The notes under the pieces are model-generated. The model ran no database searches and was not told where the DNA came from. It worked only from the letters and a program-made list of their open reading frames with translations. Positions 1-9,344 of a stretch of DNA of 64,000 bases are shown here, piece after piece (the stretch's first letter is position 1; each line of letters begins with the position of its first letter). The DNA comes from Nonomuraea sp. NBC_00507 (lineage in GTDB: Bacteria > Actinomycetota > Actinomycetes > Streptosporangiales > Streptosporangiaceae): contig NZ_CP107853.1 of NCBI RefSeq assembly GCF_036013525.1, positions 10,726,001 to 10,790,000 of the forward strand. The letters run 5' to 3'. The translations under genes were made by a program, and so were the position numbers.

Positions 1-1
1 G

Positions 2-2116
2 GACAACCCGCACTGGGAGGTGTTCCCGGCGAACCCCCGCGACGACTACTCCTCCACGGACACCCGCCAGACCTGGTGCTACCAGCCGGGCACCGGCTGT
101 GACTACGTGAGCGGCGGCGACCCGGCGACCGGCAAGGCCTGGGACGTCGACCACGTCACCGGCGAGCCGACGAACACCAGCCTCGGCAACGCGGCCAGGA
201 CGTTCGAGAACCGGGCCAGCGGCGACCCGTTCACCGTCGGCACCCGCCCGAACGTGATCACGCCGAGCAGGAACTACGCCTTCCCGTGGCGCAACACCTG
301 GTACGAGGCCAAGTGCAACCCCGCGGTGCTGGACCAGGAAGGCGAGAACGACCTCGAGGCCGCGATCGCCAACCTGAACGGCATGCACAACCGCATGCAC
401 GACTGGTCGTACCGGCTCGGCTTCACCGAGACCGCCTGGAACATGCAGGCCGACAACGGCGACAGGGGCGCGCTCGGCAACGACCCCGAGCAGGGCAACG
501 CCCAGGCAGGCGCGCGGGTGCTGTCGGTACGCGACAACGCCAATCAGATCACCGGCCCTGACGGCGTCGCGCCGATCACCAACATGTACCTGTGGCAGCC
601 GATCGCCGGCGCCTTCTACGCGCCGTGCGTGGACGGCGACTACGACATGTCGGTCATCGCCCACGAATACACCCACGCGATCTCCGGCCGCATGATCGGC
701 GGCCCGGCCGCCGGGTGGAGCGGTGCGCAGGCCGGCGCCATGAACGAGAGCACCTCTGACCTGTTCGCGATGGAGTACCTCTTCGAGTACGGCTTCCGGC
801 CCTCAGGCGCGACGCCGTACGTCACCGGCGGCTATGTGACAGGCGACAAGGTCCGCGGCATCAGGAACTATGACATGTCGAAGTCGCCGCTCAACTACAG
901 CGACGTCGCCTACGACATCGTCGGCCAGCAGGTCCACGCCGACGGCGAGATCTGGTCGGCCACGCAGTTCGACGTGCGCGCGGCCTTCGTCAAGCGCTAC
1001 GGCGACGGCACGTCGAAGCAGCAGCGCTCGTGCGCGGACGGCAAGACGCCGGTCGACAAGTGCCCGGGCAACCGTCGCTGGGCGCAGCTGTCGTTCGACG
1101 CCCTGCTGCTGATGGCCTCGGGCGCGGTCAGCTACGTCGACCACCGCGATGCGCTGCTCGCGGCCGACGCGATGCGCTTCGGCGGCAGGAACCACGACAT
1201 CATGTGGCGCGCGTTCGCCGAGCACGGTCTCGGCAAGGGCGCGACGAGTGCGGGAGCGAACGACGCCGACCCGACGCCGAGCTTCGTCAACCCGGTGGGC
1301 AAGAACGGCTCGCTGCAGCTCAAGCCCCTGGGCGAGGCCAAGGACGCGGCGCTGCGGCTGTACGTCGGCGACTACGAGGGCCGTGTGGTCCCGGTCGCCG
1401 ACACCGACCCGGCCACCCCGCTCGCCGACACGGTCGAGATGACGCCCGGCGTCTACGACTTCGTGGTCGCGGGCAACGGCTTCGGCCACCGCCGGCTGAA
1501 GTTCGCGGTGCTCCCCGGAGTGAAGCTGCCGCTGCCACTGGCGCTGCCCCGCAACCATGCCTCGGCGGCGAGCGGCGCCGCGGCCTCGGGCGACGGCGTC
1601 AACCAGCCCAAGCTGATCGACGAGACGGAGGCCACGAACTGGGCCTCGCTCACCGGGGCGCCGGCTGGCAAGTCGGTGGTCGTGGACCTGGCGGGCGAGG
1701 CACCCGTCCCGATCCGCCGGGTCCAGGTGAGCGCGATGCTCCGCCCCAACATCGGTGACGCCGCCGACCCCGGCGGCCAGAACCGTTTCTCCTCCCTGCG
1801 GGCCTTCGAGGTGCTGGCCTGCAGCTCGGGCTGCGCCGATCCGGCGAACTACACGAAGATCTACACCAGCCCGGCGGACGCCTTCCGCACGACGCTGCCG
1901 CGGCCCAGGGGCGCGGACATGATCTTCAAGTCGTTCGACGTCCGGCCGGCGGCCGCCACGCATCTGATGCTGCGCGTGGTCAGCACGCAGTGCACGGGCA
2001 ACCCGCTGTACGCGGGCGAGCAGGACGACGATCCGAACTCCGCGACGGACTGCGCCACGGCCAGTGCGCAGCGGGACCAGGTCAGGGCGGCGGAGTTCCA
2101 GGCGTTCTCGCACTGA
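2..2116 (+). CDS. M36-family (fungalysin-type) metallopeptidase, 5' end outside window
   Basis: The frame is open from the first bases, so the N-terminus with signal and propeptide lies upstream; a GTG at 20 is only an internal codon. The visible part (about 704 aa) has the zinc motif HEYTH at fragment residues 221-225. The third ligand lies in MNESTSDLF near residue 249, the arrangement of M36 peptidases, which are secreted, zinc-dependent and activated by loss of a propeptide. After about residue 430 a C-terminal region of beta-rich, Cys-containing sequence looks like a discoidin/F5-8-like accessory domain. It is followed by a strong hairpin terminator and converges on the next gene. Function as a secreted protease is well supported by the motif; the substrate is unknown. 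Confidence 0.9.
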   Translation, partial: DNPHWEVFPANPRDDYSSTDTRQTWCYQPGTGCDYVSGGDPATGKAWDVDHVTGEPTNTSLGNAARTFENRASGDPFTVGTRPNVITPSRNYAFPWRNTWYEAKCNPAVLDQEGENDLEAAIANLNGMHNRMHDWSYRLGFTETAWNMQADNGDRGALGNDPEQGNAQAGARVLSVRDNANQITGPDGVAPITNMYLWQPIAGAFYAPCVDGDYDMSVIAHEYTHAISGRMIGGPAAGWSGAQAGAMNESTSDLFAMEYLFEYGFRPSGATPYVTGGYVTGDKVRGIRNYDMSKSPLNYSDVAYDIVGQQVHADGEIWSATQFDVRAAFVKRYGDGTSKQQRSCADGKTPVDKCPGNRRWAQLSFDALLLMASGAVSYVDHRDALLAADAMRFGGRNHDIMWRAFAEHGLGKGATSAGANDADPTPSFVNPVGKNGSLQLKPLGEAKDAALRLYVGDYEGRVVPVADTDPATPLADTVEMTPGVYDFVVAGNGFGHRRLKFAVLPGVKLPLPLALPRNHASAASGAAASGDGVNQPKLIDETEATNWASLTGAPAGKSVVVDLAGEAPVPIRRVQVSAMLRPNIGDAADPGGQNRFSSLRAFEVLACSSGCADPANYTKIYTSPADAFRTTLPRPRGADMIFKSFDVRPAAATHLMLRVVSTQCTGNPLYAGEQDDDPNSATDCATASAQRDQVRAAEFQAFSH

Positions 2117-2126
2117 TCCGTTCGTG

Positions 2127-2158
2127 AGAAGGGTACGGGCACAGGCCCGTACCCTTCT
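2127..2158. terminator. Bidirectional rho-independent-type hairpin
   Basis: A perfect 14-bp stem (AGAAGGGTACGGGC and its complement) closes a 4-nt ACAG loop and ends in a T-rich tail. It sits between the converging metallopeptidase and EEP genes and could stop transcription from both sides. Confidence 0.85.
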
Positions 2159-2212
2159 TCACCGCCACCCGCGATGCGGCCATGACCGAGCTCGGACGGA
2201 CGTAGCGCCCTG

Positions 2213-3439
2213 CTACTGCTTGACGTCCAGCCACACCAGGCGGTGGTCGGAGCTGGGGAAGGGGAAAACGCCGGTCAGGCGCGACAACGGGTCACTGGAC
2301 ACCGGCCAGAAGACGCCGCCGCCCGCCACCCGCAGCCGCTTGGACGGCAGCACGTAGTCGGCCCGAAGATTGCCGGGCGCGGTGTCGGCGAAGTCGGCGG
2401 TGTCGTACTTGGGGTCGCCCTTGTGGGTGGCGTTCGCGCCGCCCTGCAGCGCGGCGGCCTCCGTCGCGCCGTCGCTCGACGGCGCGAAGCTGCTGTCGAT
2501 CTTCGGGTGGTCGAGGAGCTGGTGGATGGCGCCCTGGTAGCTGTCGCCGTCGCTGGGGTCGGCGTTCTGGTCGCCGGCGATCACGAACGGCTCGCCGGCC
2601 GGCAGTCCGCCGCGCCGGCCGCGGTCGTCGTAGATGTAGCCGCCGCGGCCCGGGTTCGTGTAGTCGGCCCAGAGCCTGATCTCATCGTGGTTGCGGCGGC
2701 CGTTGCGGTCCTCCGCACCGTCGAACGTGGGCGGCGTCGGGTGGCTGACCAGGAAGTGCACCGTACGATGCCCGACGCGGACCGGCACGTCCCAGTGGCT
2801 CTTGGAGGACAGGCGGAACACCTTGATCTCTTCCGGCGAGTACCAGTCGGCGGGCTCCGGCGTGGCCGGATCGTCGGGCAGGGCGGCGCCGGGCATGTCC
2901 TTCCACAGGAACTTCTGGAAGGTGCGGATCCCGCGCACGTCGATCGGATACTTCGAGTAGACCGCCATGCCGTACTGACCAGGGAAGACCCCGAAACCGA
3001 ACGCGTCGTCGCCGTAGCCGGGCGCGCCGGGCGTGGTGACGACGGACCCGTTGTTGTTCAGGTCGAACCCGGAGGCGATGCCGGTGTTGCTGGGGGCCGT
3101 GTAGCGGTACCGATAGGTGATCGGTTGCGCGCCGCCCTGGCCCACCGACAGGTAGTTGTCGTGGAAGAGGCGCAGGGCCGTGCCGTTGGCGTCGTAGTCG
3201 AACTCGTTGATGAGCAGGACGTCGGGGCGGGCCCGCTGGATGATCTCGGCGATGACCTTCGCCTGCGTGTTGTCCGGCGTGGACAGGTCGCTGACGAGCT
3301 GGCCTTCGACGTTGCGATTGAGCGAGGCGTTGAAGGTGGCGAACCGGGTGGCGCGGCTCGCGGCCTCGGCCGCGCCCGGCGCCAAGGGCAGGAGCGCTGC
3401 CGCGGCGGCGACGACGGACAGGACTCGACGGAATATCAC
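2213..3439 (-). CDS. Secreted endonuclease/exonuclease/phosphatase (EEP) family protein
   Basis: 408 aa from a GTG start with a good ribosome site (GAGGTGA, 7 nt away). Residues 1-27 form a signal peptide ending AEAAS. The mature part opens with RFATFNASLNR, then INEFDYD (metal-binding Glu of EEP enzymes), and later AGDQNADPSDG and the C-terminal SSDHRLVW. These are the classic Asn/Glu, Asp-x-Asn and Asp-His signatures of the DNase I/sphingomyelinase fold. It is probably an extracellular phosphodiesterase acting on nucleic acid or phospholipid; the substrate cannot be read from sequence. It is transcribed away from the divergent GntR gene at 3550, with 110 bp between them. Confidence 0.88.
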   Translation of the reverse strand: MIFRRVLSVVAAAAALLPLAPGAAEAASRATRFATFNASLNRNVEGQLVSDLSTPDNTQAKVIAEIIQRARPDVLLINEFDYDANGTALRLFHDNYLSVGQGGAQPITYRYRYTAPSNTGIASGFDLNNNGSVVTTPGAPGYGDDAFGFGVFPGQYGMAVYSKYPIDVRGIRTFQKFLWKDMPGAALPDDPATPEPADWYSPEEIKVFRLSSKSHWDVPVRVGHRTVHFLVSHPTPPTFDGAEDRNGRRNHDEIRLWADYTNPGRGGYIYDDRGRRGGLPAGEPFVIAGDQNADPSDGDSYQGAIHQLLDHPKIDSSFAPSSDGATEAAALQGGANATHKGDPKYDTADFADTAPGNLRADYVLPSKRLRVAGGGVFWPVSSDPLSRLTGVFPFPSSDHRLVWLDVKQ

Positions 3440-3549
3440 GATCTTTCACCTCGCTGGAGGGCTTGCCCGGGTGGTCCGGATCATGGCAGCTCCCAGGGTG
3501 GTGCGCCAGTAGGCGAAGATAAGCTTTGACAGTCAGCCAGGAGTAAGAC

Positions 3550-4344
3550 ATGCCGACGTTCCCTCAGGGAAAACCGCGGCCGCGCCTCACGGGGTCACAG
3601 GGGGGTGAGCCGAAATATCAGGCCATCTACCGTGATCTGCTCGCCCAGATCGACGATGGCGCGTTCGCGCCCGGCGAGCCGCTGCCCGCGCAGCGGGAGC
3701 TGAGCGACTACTACGGCGTCAGTTTGATGACCGTGCGGCAGGCGTTGCAGCGGCTCAGCGCGGAGGGGCGCATCGAGCAGCGCCAGGGGCTCGGCACGTT
3801 CGTGGCCGGGCACGTGATCCCCTACCAGATGAACAACCTGGGCAGCCTCGCCGAAGACCTCGCCGGGCAGGGGATCGAGCTGCGGACGGTGCTGCTCGGC
3901 CTGCGCCGCGAGAGGCCGTCGGCGGCCGTGCGGGCCGAGCTGGGGCTGGGCCCGGACGCCGAGGTCACCGTCATCGAGCGGCTGCGTGTCGTGGACGCCT
4001 CCCCCGTGATCCACCAGGTGTCCTACACGCCGCTCGACCTGGGCGGGGAGCCCGCAGGCGCCGAGCTGGAGCGCACGCCGCTCTATCGGCTGATCGAGGA
4101 GCGGTGCGGGGTGTCGCCGGCGTGGGCCACCGAGGCGATCAGGCCGGTGGTGTTGTCGGAGGATCAGGCTGCCCTGTTGCGGCGGCCGGTGGGGGACGCG
4201 GCGCTCATGAGCACGCGGGTCACATATGACGCGCAGGACCGGGCGGTGCTGGCGGACCGGGCGGTCATGTGCGCCGCCCACATCGTGTTCACCACCCGGC
4301 GCCAGGTCCCGGAACCGGCCGTCTCGCTCCGCCTGGACGCCTGA
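3550..4344 (+). CDS. GntR family transcriptional regulator with UTRA domain (HutC type)
   Basis: 264 aa; ATG preceded by AGGAG at suitable spacing. The N-terminal winged helix (about residues 18-90) contains QRELSDYYGVSLMTVRQALQ and the wing RIEQRQGLGTFV. Residues 100-260 form a UTRA ligand-binding domain (RLRVVDASPVIHQVSYTP). HutC-type regulators sense small metabolites such as sugars or amino-acid derivatives. The neighbours do not reveal a target: an EEP gene lies divergently upstream and trpA converges downstream. Autoregulation through the 3440-3549 gap is likely but unproven. Confidence 0.88.
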   Translation: MPTFPQGKPRPRLTGSQGGEPKYQAIYRDLLAQIDDGAFAPGEPLPAQRELSDYYGVSLMTVRQALQRLSAEGRIEQRQGLGTFVAGHVIPYQMNNLGSLAEDLAGQGIELRTVLLGLRRERPSAAVRAELGLGPDAEVTVIERLRVVDASPVIHQVSYTPLDLGGEPAGAELERTPLYRLIEERCGVSPAWATEAIRPVVLSEDQAALLRRPVGDAALMSTRVTYDAQDRAVLADRAVMCAAHIVFTTRRQVPEPAVSLRLDA

Positions 4345-4370
4345 GGCGGCCGTCCCGACGGGCGCTGATC

Positions 4371-5174
4371 TCACATCGCCCCGACGCCGGCTGCCCTTCG
4401 CACACCGGCGGCGAGTTCCCGAGCAACGCCCTCGACCGCGGCCAGCCCTGAGGCCGGGTCCGGGGCGTCCATGAGCGCGCGGACGAAGGCCGAGCCGACG
4501 ATCACGCCGTCGGCGAAGCCGGCGACCTCGGCGGCCTGCGCGCCGGTGCCCACGCCGAGCCCGACGCACACGGGCAGGTCGGTGACTTCCTTGACCCGCG
4601 CGACCAGGTCCTTCGCCGTCGTGCTCACCAGGTCCCGCTCGCCGGTCACCCCCATGAGCGACGCCGCGTACAGGAAGCCGCGCGAGGACCGGGCGGCCAC
4701 GGCCAGCCGCTCCGGCGTGGAGGTCGGGGCCACCAGGTGCACGCGATCGAGCCCGTACAGGTCGGCCGCCGCGTGCCAGCCGGCGGCCTCGTCGGGGATC
4801 AGGTCCGGTGTGATCATCCCGGCGCCGCCCGCGGCGGCCAGGTCCGCCGCGAACCGCGCGACTCCGTAGCGATCGACGAGCGTCCAGTACGTCATGACCA
4901 GCGCCGGCGCGTCGACCTCCCGGACGGCGGTGAACGCGTCCGCCGGGGTGACGCCGGTGGCGAGCGCCGCCTCGGTGGCCCGCTGGATGAGCGGGCCGTC
5001 CATGAGCGGGTCCGAGTACGGCAGGCCCACCTCCAGGACGTCCACGCCGCCGGCCACCATGGCCCGCATCGCCGCCACCGACGTGGCCACGTCGGGAAAG
5101 CCGACCGGCAGATATCCGATGAGCGCGGCCCGCCCCTCCAGCCGGGCCCTTTCGATGGTCGTGCGCGCGCTCAT
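4371..5174 (-). CDS. trpA: Tryptophan synthase alpha subunit
   Basis: 267 aa. Converts indole-3-glycerol phosphate to indole and glyceraldehyde-3-phosphate, passing indole to TrpB. The catalytic Glu48 ([12 protein letters not shown]) and Asp59 (LMDGP) are present, followed by the usual TIM-barrel landmarks: DLIPDEAAG, the phosphate loop GVTGER and VGLGVGTG. The ATG at 5174 overlaps the trpB stop (ATGA), which fixes the start and implies translational coupling. A longer open frame upstream is only read-through within trpB. The gene is full-length for the family. No other trp gene (E, D, C, F) lies nearby, so this is a stand-alone trpBA pair. Confidence 0.96.
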   Translation of the reverse strand: MSARTTIERARLEGRAALIGYLPVGFPDVATSVAAMRAMVAGGVDVLEVGLPYSDPLMDGPLIQRATEAALATGVTPADAFTAVREVDAPALVMTYWTLVDRYGVARFAADLAAAGGAGMITPDLIPDEAAGWHAAADLYGLDRVHLVAPTSTPERLAVAARSSRGFLYAASLMGVTGERDLVSTTAKDLVARVKEVTDLPVCVGLGVGTGAQAAEVAGFADGVIVGSAFVRALMDAPDPASGLAAVEGVARELAAGVRRAAGVGAM

Positions 5175-6427
5175 TCGCCGCTCCCCTCCCCCTCGCGCGA
5201 CTCCGCGCCGTTCTCCACCAGCAGGCCGAAGTATTGGGCTGCCGTGTCCACATCCTTGTCGCCGCGGCCGGACAGGTTGACGAGCACGATCCCGTCCGGC
5301 CCCAGCCGCCTGCCCTCCCGGATGGCGCCGGCCAGCGCGTGCGCGCTCTCGATGGCCGGGATGATCCCCTCGGTACGGCACAGCAGCGCGAACGCCTCCA
5401 TCGCCTCCGCGTCCGGCACCGACGCGTAGCGGACCCGGCCGATGTCGTGCAGCCACGCGTGCTGCGGTCCCACCCCCGGATAGTCGAGCCCCGCGGAGAT
5501 CGAGTGGCTCTCCATGGTCTGCCCGTGCGCGTCCTGCAGCACGAACGTCCGGGTGCCGTGCAGGATGCCGAGCGCGCCGCCGGAGACGGACGCCGCGTGC
5601 CTGCCGGTCTCGACCCCTTCGCCCCCGGCCTCGAGCCCCACCAGCTCCACCTCCGGGTCGTCAAGGAACGCGTGGTAGATCCCGATGGCATTCGACCCGC
5701 CGCCGACGCAGGCGCATACGACGTCGGGCAGCCGCCCGGCCAGCGCCAGCGCCTGTCGCCGCGCTTCCACCCCGATGACCTGCTGGAACTCGCGTACCAT
5801 GGTCGGGAACGGATGCGGCCCGGCGGCGGAGCCGATCAGGTAGTGGGTGTTCTCGACGTTGGTCACCCAGTCGCGCATGGCCTCGTTCATGGCGTCCTTG
5901 AGCGTGCGCGAGCCCGAGGTCACGGGGATCACCTCGGCGCCGAGCAGCCGCATCCTGACCACGTTGAGCGCCTGGCGGCGCATGTCGACCTCGCCCATGT
6001 AGACCACGGCGTCCAGGCCGAGCAGCGCGGCCGCGGTGGCGGTGGCCACGCCATGCTGGCCCGCGCCCGTCTCGGCGATGACACGGGTCTTGCCCATGCG
6101 CAGCGTGAGCAGCGCCTGGCCCACCGCGTTGTTGATCTTATGGGAGCCGGTGTGGTTGAGGTCCTCGCGCTTGAGCAGGATGCGCGCCCCGCCGGCGTGC
6201 CGCGCGAACCTCGGCGCCTCGGTGATCAGGCTCGGCCGGCCCACGTAGGTGCGGTGCAGCTCGTCGATCCGCCTCATGAACTCCGGATCCGCCAGCGCGT
6301 CCCGGTAAGCGACATCCAGCTCGTCCAGGGCGGCCACCAGCGCCTCCGGGATGAACCGGCCGCCGAACCTGCCGAAATACGGCCCGGCCTGCCCGGTGAG
6401 CGGTGTCCGCACGGTTTGTCCGCCCAT
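5171..6427 (-). CDS. trpB: Tryptophan synthase beta subunit
   Basis: 418 aa. PLP enzyme condensing indole with serine to tryptophan. The PLP lysine is Lys97 in HTGSHKINN; the family motif AETGAGQHG and the phosphate-binding GGGSNAIG are intact. This is the TrpB1 type that works with TrpA. The start chosen is the ATG at 6427 with a GGAGGG ribosome site; upstream codons in frame carry no conserved sequence. The C-terminal 10 or so residues ([10 protein letters not shown]) are a low-complexity tail. First gene of the trpBA pair, downstream of an inverted-repeat operator candidate at 6445-6462. It may be the cell's only copy or a second copy; the window cannot tell. Confidence 0.96.
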   Translation of the reverse strand: MGGQTVRTPLTGQAGPYFGRFGGRFIPEALVAALDELDVAYRDALADPEFMRRIDELHRTYVGRPSLITEAPRFARHAGGARILLKREDLNHTGSHKINNAVGQALLTLRMGKTRVIAETGAGQHGVATATAAALLGLDAVVYMGEVDMRRQALNVVRMRLLGAEVIPVTSGSRTLKDAMNEAMRDWVTNVENTHYLIGSAAGPHPFPTMVREFQQVIGVEARRQALALAGRLPDVVCACVGGGSNAIGIYHAFLDDPEVELVGLEAGGEGVETGRHAASVSGGALGILHGTRTFVLQDAHGQTMESHSISAGLDYPGVGPQHAWLHDIGRVRYASVPDAEAMEAFALLCRTEGIIPAIESAHALAGAIREGRRLGPDGIVLVNLSGRGDKDVDTAAQYFGLLVENGAESREGEGSGE

Positions 6428-6444
6428 GCTCAACCCTCCGTTCA

Positions 6445-6462
6445 GTTCTAGTCTTCTAGAAC
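6445..6462. promoter_or_regulatory. Candidate operator of trpBA
   Basis: Perfect inverted repeat GTTCTAG-N4-CTAGAAC ending 18 bp before the trpB ATG, in the only gap available for a trpBA promoter. CTAG-cored palindromes are rare in GC-rich DNA. Binding by a regulator is inferred. Confidence 0.5.
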
Positions 6463-6501
6463 AGTTACTTGAGGCTAGCGGCGCGCGCACGGACGCGTCA
6501 A

Positions 6502-6534
6502 CAGCGGTGGCCGCCGACCCGACGGCCACCGCTG
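6502..6534 (-). terminator. Hairpin terminator after the FMN reductase gene
   Basis: Perfect 11-bp stem (CAGCGGTGGCC and complement) with an 11-nt loop, starting 5 bp after the stop of the FMN reductase gene. It has no T-run, as is common in actinomycetes. It separates the organosulfur operon from trpBA. Confidence 0.65.
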
Positions 6535-6538
6535 ACTG

Positions 6539-7060
6539 CTACGACAACACCCTCTCCCCCAGCACAGCGGCCACCTGCGGGGCGACCTGGTCGGCCCAGA
6601 CCGTCAGGATCTCCGCCAGGCCCGGGAGCTGTGTCTCGAGCACCGCCAGCCCCGGTGTGGGCACGGCGGCTCCGAGCTCCACCAGCAGTGGCCGCAGGTG
6701 CACCTCGACCGCGAGCGCATGCTTGGGATCTCCCATGACCAGCAGGGGCAGCGCCGCCTTGCCGGCCAGGCCGTCCTGCGGCAGGCGGTCGAGGAAGGAC
6801 TTGAGCAGCCCGGTGTAGGTGCCCTTGTACGTGGGGCTGGCCACCACGAGCACGCTCGACTCGGCCACCAGCTCCAGCGCCGCCTCGACCCCGGGGGACG
6901 CGCCGGGTGAGAGCAGATGCGGGCCGAGCGCGGACAGGTCCACGACCTCGTGGGGCCCGGCCGCTCCGATCCTGGCCGCGATCGCCTCGGCGGCCGCGAT
7001 GGCGGCGGTCCGCGTCCTGGAGCCCTCCCGGGGATTCCCGATCAGCGTGACGATGCTCAT
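6539..7060 (-). CDS. NADPH-dependent FMN reductase (SsuE/MsuE-like)
   Basis: 173 aa, flavodoxin-like fold. The N-terminal strand-loop LIGNPREGSRT is the FMN phosphate loop of this family, and the SPTYKGTYTGLLKSFLDRLP segment is the second hallmark. It supplies reduced FMN to a two-component monooxygenase, here almost certainly the LLM enzyme encoded just upstream, whose stop codon it overlaps (ATGA at 7057-7060). It is the last gene of the receptor-ATPase-permease-monooxygenase-reductase operon. The long in-frame extension upstream of the ATG is read-through in the monooxygenase gene and was discarded. Confidence 0.92.
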   Translation of the reverse strand: MSIVTLIGNPREGSRTRTAAIAAAEAIAARIGAAGPHEVVDLSALGPHLLSPGASPGVEAALELVAESSVLVVASPTYKGTYTGLLKSFLDRLPQDGLAGKAALPLLVMGDPKHALAVEVHLRPLLVELGAAVPTPGLAVLETQLPGLAEILTVWADQVAPQVAAVLGERVLS

Positions 7061-8382
7061 CCGGCCACCGCCAGCTGCGCGGCGTACTGGGAACGGGGTC
7101 TGGCCAGGCCGTAGGTGTCGCGGAGCGTGCGGCCCTCGTACTCGTGCCTGAAGAGCCCCCTGGCCTGCAGCTCCGGCACCACATAGTCCACGAAGTCGGA
7201 CAGGCCGCCGGGCAGGATCGGCGGCATGACGTTGAATCCGTCGGCCGCGCCGTTGAAGAACCACTCCTGGATCTGGTCGGCGATCTGCTCGGGCGTGCCG
7301 GCGACGACCCGGTGGCCGCGCCCGCCGGCCAGGCGGCCGAGGAGCTGCCTGACCGTGAGGCGTTCCCGCCTGGCCAGGTCCACCACGAGCTTGCGGCGGC
7401 TCTGCGCACCCTCCGTCTCGACGGGCACGTCCGGCAGCGGCCCGTCCAGCGCGTCCTCGGTCAGGTCGATCCCGATCAGATGGGAGAGCTGGGCCAGCCC
7501 GTACGCGGGGATGATGAGGTCCTCCAGCTCCTTCTCCAGCCGCAGCGCCTCCCGCTCGGTCGAGCCGATGATCGGCGAGATCCCCGGCAGGACCAGCAGC
7601 TCATCGGGCCGGCGACCGCATGCGGCCAGGCGGCCCTTCAGGTCGGCGTAGAACGCCTGCCCCTCGGCGAGCGTCTGCTGCGCGGTGAAGACCGCTTCGG
7701 CGTGGCGGGCGGCGAACTCCTTGCCGTCCTCCGACGACCCGGCCTGGACCAGGAGCGGGTGGCCCTGGGGCGGGCGGGCGGTGTTGAGCGGGCCGCGCAC
7801 CGCGAAGTGCTCGCCCACGTGCTCGATCGCGTGGATCTTGCCGGTGTCGGCATAGTGGCCGCCGAGGCGGTCCCCCAGGATCGCGCCGTCCTCCCAGCTG
7901 TCCCACAACTTGCGTACGACCTCGAGGAACTCGCTCGCCCTGGCGTAGCGGGCGGCGTGCGCGGGCCGCTCGACGCCGAAGTTGCGGGCTTCGGCCTCGC
8001 CGGCCGAGGTGACGATGTTCCAGCCGGCCCGGCCGCCGCTGATGTGGTCGAGCGAGGCGAACTTGCGTGCCACGTGGAAGGGCTCGTTGTACGTCGTCGA
8101 GACGGTGGCGATGAGGCCGATGTGGTCGGTGACCGCGGCCAGCGCCGACAACAACGTCAGCGGCTCCAGGCCGCCGAGCGCGTTGTGGGCGACGTCGCCG
8201 TGCAGGGCCACGCCGTCGGCGAGGAAGACCGAGTCGAGCTTGCCCCGCTCGGCGATCCTGGCCAGCTCCTGATAATGGCGCACGTCGGTGAGGCGGGCCG
8301 GCTCGGTGCGCGGGTGCCGCCAGGCCGCCTCGTGGTGGCCCACGCCCATGAGGAAGGCGTTGAGGTGAAGCTTTCTCGTCAC
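7057..8382 (-). CDS. FMN-dependent LLM-class monooxygenase (NtaA/SnaA/DszA family)
   Basis: 441 aa. Bacterial luciferase-like TIM barrel: LHLNAFLMGVGHHEAAWR at the N-terminus, FLADGVAL, STTYNEPFHVARKFASLDHISGGRAGWNIVTS and LVQAGSSEDGKEFAARHAEAVF are typical of the NtaA/SnaA/DszA branch. These enzymes oxidise organosulfur or aminopolycarboxylate compounds with FMNH2 from a partner reductase. The GTG at 8382 overlaps the permease stop (GTGA) and is the likely start. Its place in an operon with a sulfonate-type importer and an FMN reductase suggests a role in sulfur scavenging; the exact substrate is not deducible. Confidence 0.92.
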   Translation of the reverse strand: MTRKLHLNAFLMGVGHHEAAWRHPRTEPARLTDVRHYQELARIAERGKLDSVFLADGVALHGDVAHNALGGLEPLTLLSALAAVTDHIGLIATVSTTYNEPFHVARKFASLDHISGGRAGWNIVTSAGEAEARNFGVERPAHAARYARASEFLEVVRKLWDSWEDGAILGDRLGGHYADTGKIHAIEHVGEHFAVRGPLNTARPPQGHPLLVQAGSSEDGKEFAARHAEAVFTAQQTLAEGQAFYADLKGRLAACGRRPDELLVLPGISPIIGSTEREALRLEKELEDLIIPAYGLAQLSHLIGIDLTEDALDGPLPDVPVETEGAQSRRKLVVDLARRERLTVRQLLGRLAGGRGHRVVAGTPEQIADQIQEWFFNGAADGFNVMPPILPGGLSDFVDYVVPELQARGLFRHEYEGRTLRDTYGLARPRSQYAAQLAVAG

Positions 8383-9344
8383 GTGGTCCTCCAGGTGGAG
8401 AAGCGGCGCTCGACGGCGACCAGCAGCAGGTTGAACAGCAGGCCCAGCACGGAGATCGTGATGATGCCGGCGTACATGTCGGGGATGCGGAAGCTGGACT
8501 GGGTGTCCAGGATGAGGTAGCCGAGCCCGGCTTTGGCGCCGACCATCTCGGCGAACAGCAGTACGAGGATCGAGTACGCGCCCGCCAGCCGCACGCCGGT
8601 GAAGATCGTGGGCACGGCGGCGGGCAGGATCACCTTCTGGAACAGCCGGACCGGGCCGAGGCCCATGGATCTGGCCGACTTGATGAGCAGGGGTTCGACG
8701 GTACGCACGCCGCTGATGGTGTTGAGCAGGATCGGCCACGAGCACGCGTACAGGACGAAGACGATCTTCGTGGTCTCGCCGATGCCGAGGATCAGCGTGA
8801 ACACCGGCAGCAGTGCCACCGCCGAGGTGTTGCGGAACAGTTCGAGCAGCGGGACCAGGAAGTCGGAGACCGGGCGGTACCAGCCGATCAGCAGGCCGAG
8901 CGGGATGGCCAGCACGATGGCCAGGCCGAAGCCGGCCAGCGAGCGGGCCAGGGAGGCCTGCAGGTGCTCGGGGAGTTGCCCGCTGATCAGGAGGTCGTAC
9001 CAGGCGACGAGGTCCTCGGAGAGCGGGGGGACGAAGACGCGGTCCAGGACGCCGAGCCTGGGCAGGATCTCCCAGGCGGCCAGGAGGAGCAGGATGGCCG
9101 CCGAGTTCACGGTGCCGCGCCTGACGGCCCGCCGGAGCGTTCCCCTGACCCGCTCCGGGCGGGCCTTCGACACGCCCGACGGGGCCGGCGGCGGCGCGGT
9201 GTCCGGCCCGGGACCGGCGTCCGCACGTGCATCGTCCTCGTGGACGTCGTCAGGTGCTTCGTCGTGCTCTTCGAGCGCTTCGTCGTCTGGGAGGTCGTAC
9301 CAATGGAGCTCGCCGGGCGGTATGTCCTGCCGGGTGTCAGCCAT
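8379..9344 (-). CDS. ABC transporter permease, SsuC/TauC type
   Basis: 321 aa. The first 75 residues form an unusually long acidic, Pro-rich cytoplasmic tail (many D/E residues, then APPPAPSG), which is not part of the usual SsuC fold. About six transmembrane segments follow, with the EAA-type loop (SARSMGLGPVRLFQKVILPAAVP). The ATG at 9344 overlaps the ATPase stop by 8 bp, and the gene's own stop overlaps the monooxygenase start. It belongs to the importer of the organosulfur operon. The acidic tail is the only odd feature. Confidence 0.93.
   Translation of the reverse strand: MADTRQDIPPGELHWYDLPDDEALEEHDEAPDDVHEDDARADAGPGPDTAPPPAPSGVSKARPERVRGTLRRAVRRGTVNSAAILLLLAAWEILPRLGVLDRVFVPPLSEDLVAWYDLLISGQLPEHLQASLARSLAGFGLAIVLAIPLGLLIGWYRPVSDFLVPLLELFRNTSAVALLPVFTLILGIGETTKIVFVLYACSWPILLNTISGVRTVEPLLIKSARSMGLGPVRLFQKVILPAAVPTIFTGVRLAGAYSILVLLFAEMVGAKAGLGYLILDTQSSFRIPDMYAGIITISVLGLLFNLLLVAVERRFSTWRTT

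Noticed and set aside
803..2113. 436-codon minus-strand open frame opposite the metallopeptidase
   Set aside because: Arg-rich mirror frame of a GC-rich gene with no domain or ribosome site. The same applies to other long antisense frames, for example opposite the EEP, trpB, GH35 and chitinase genes.
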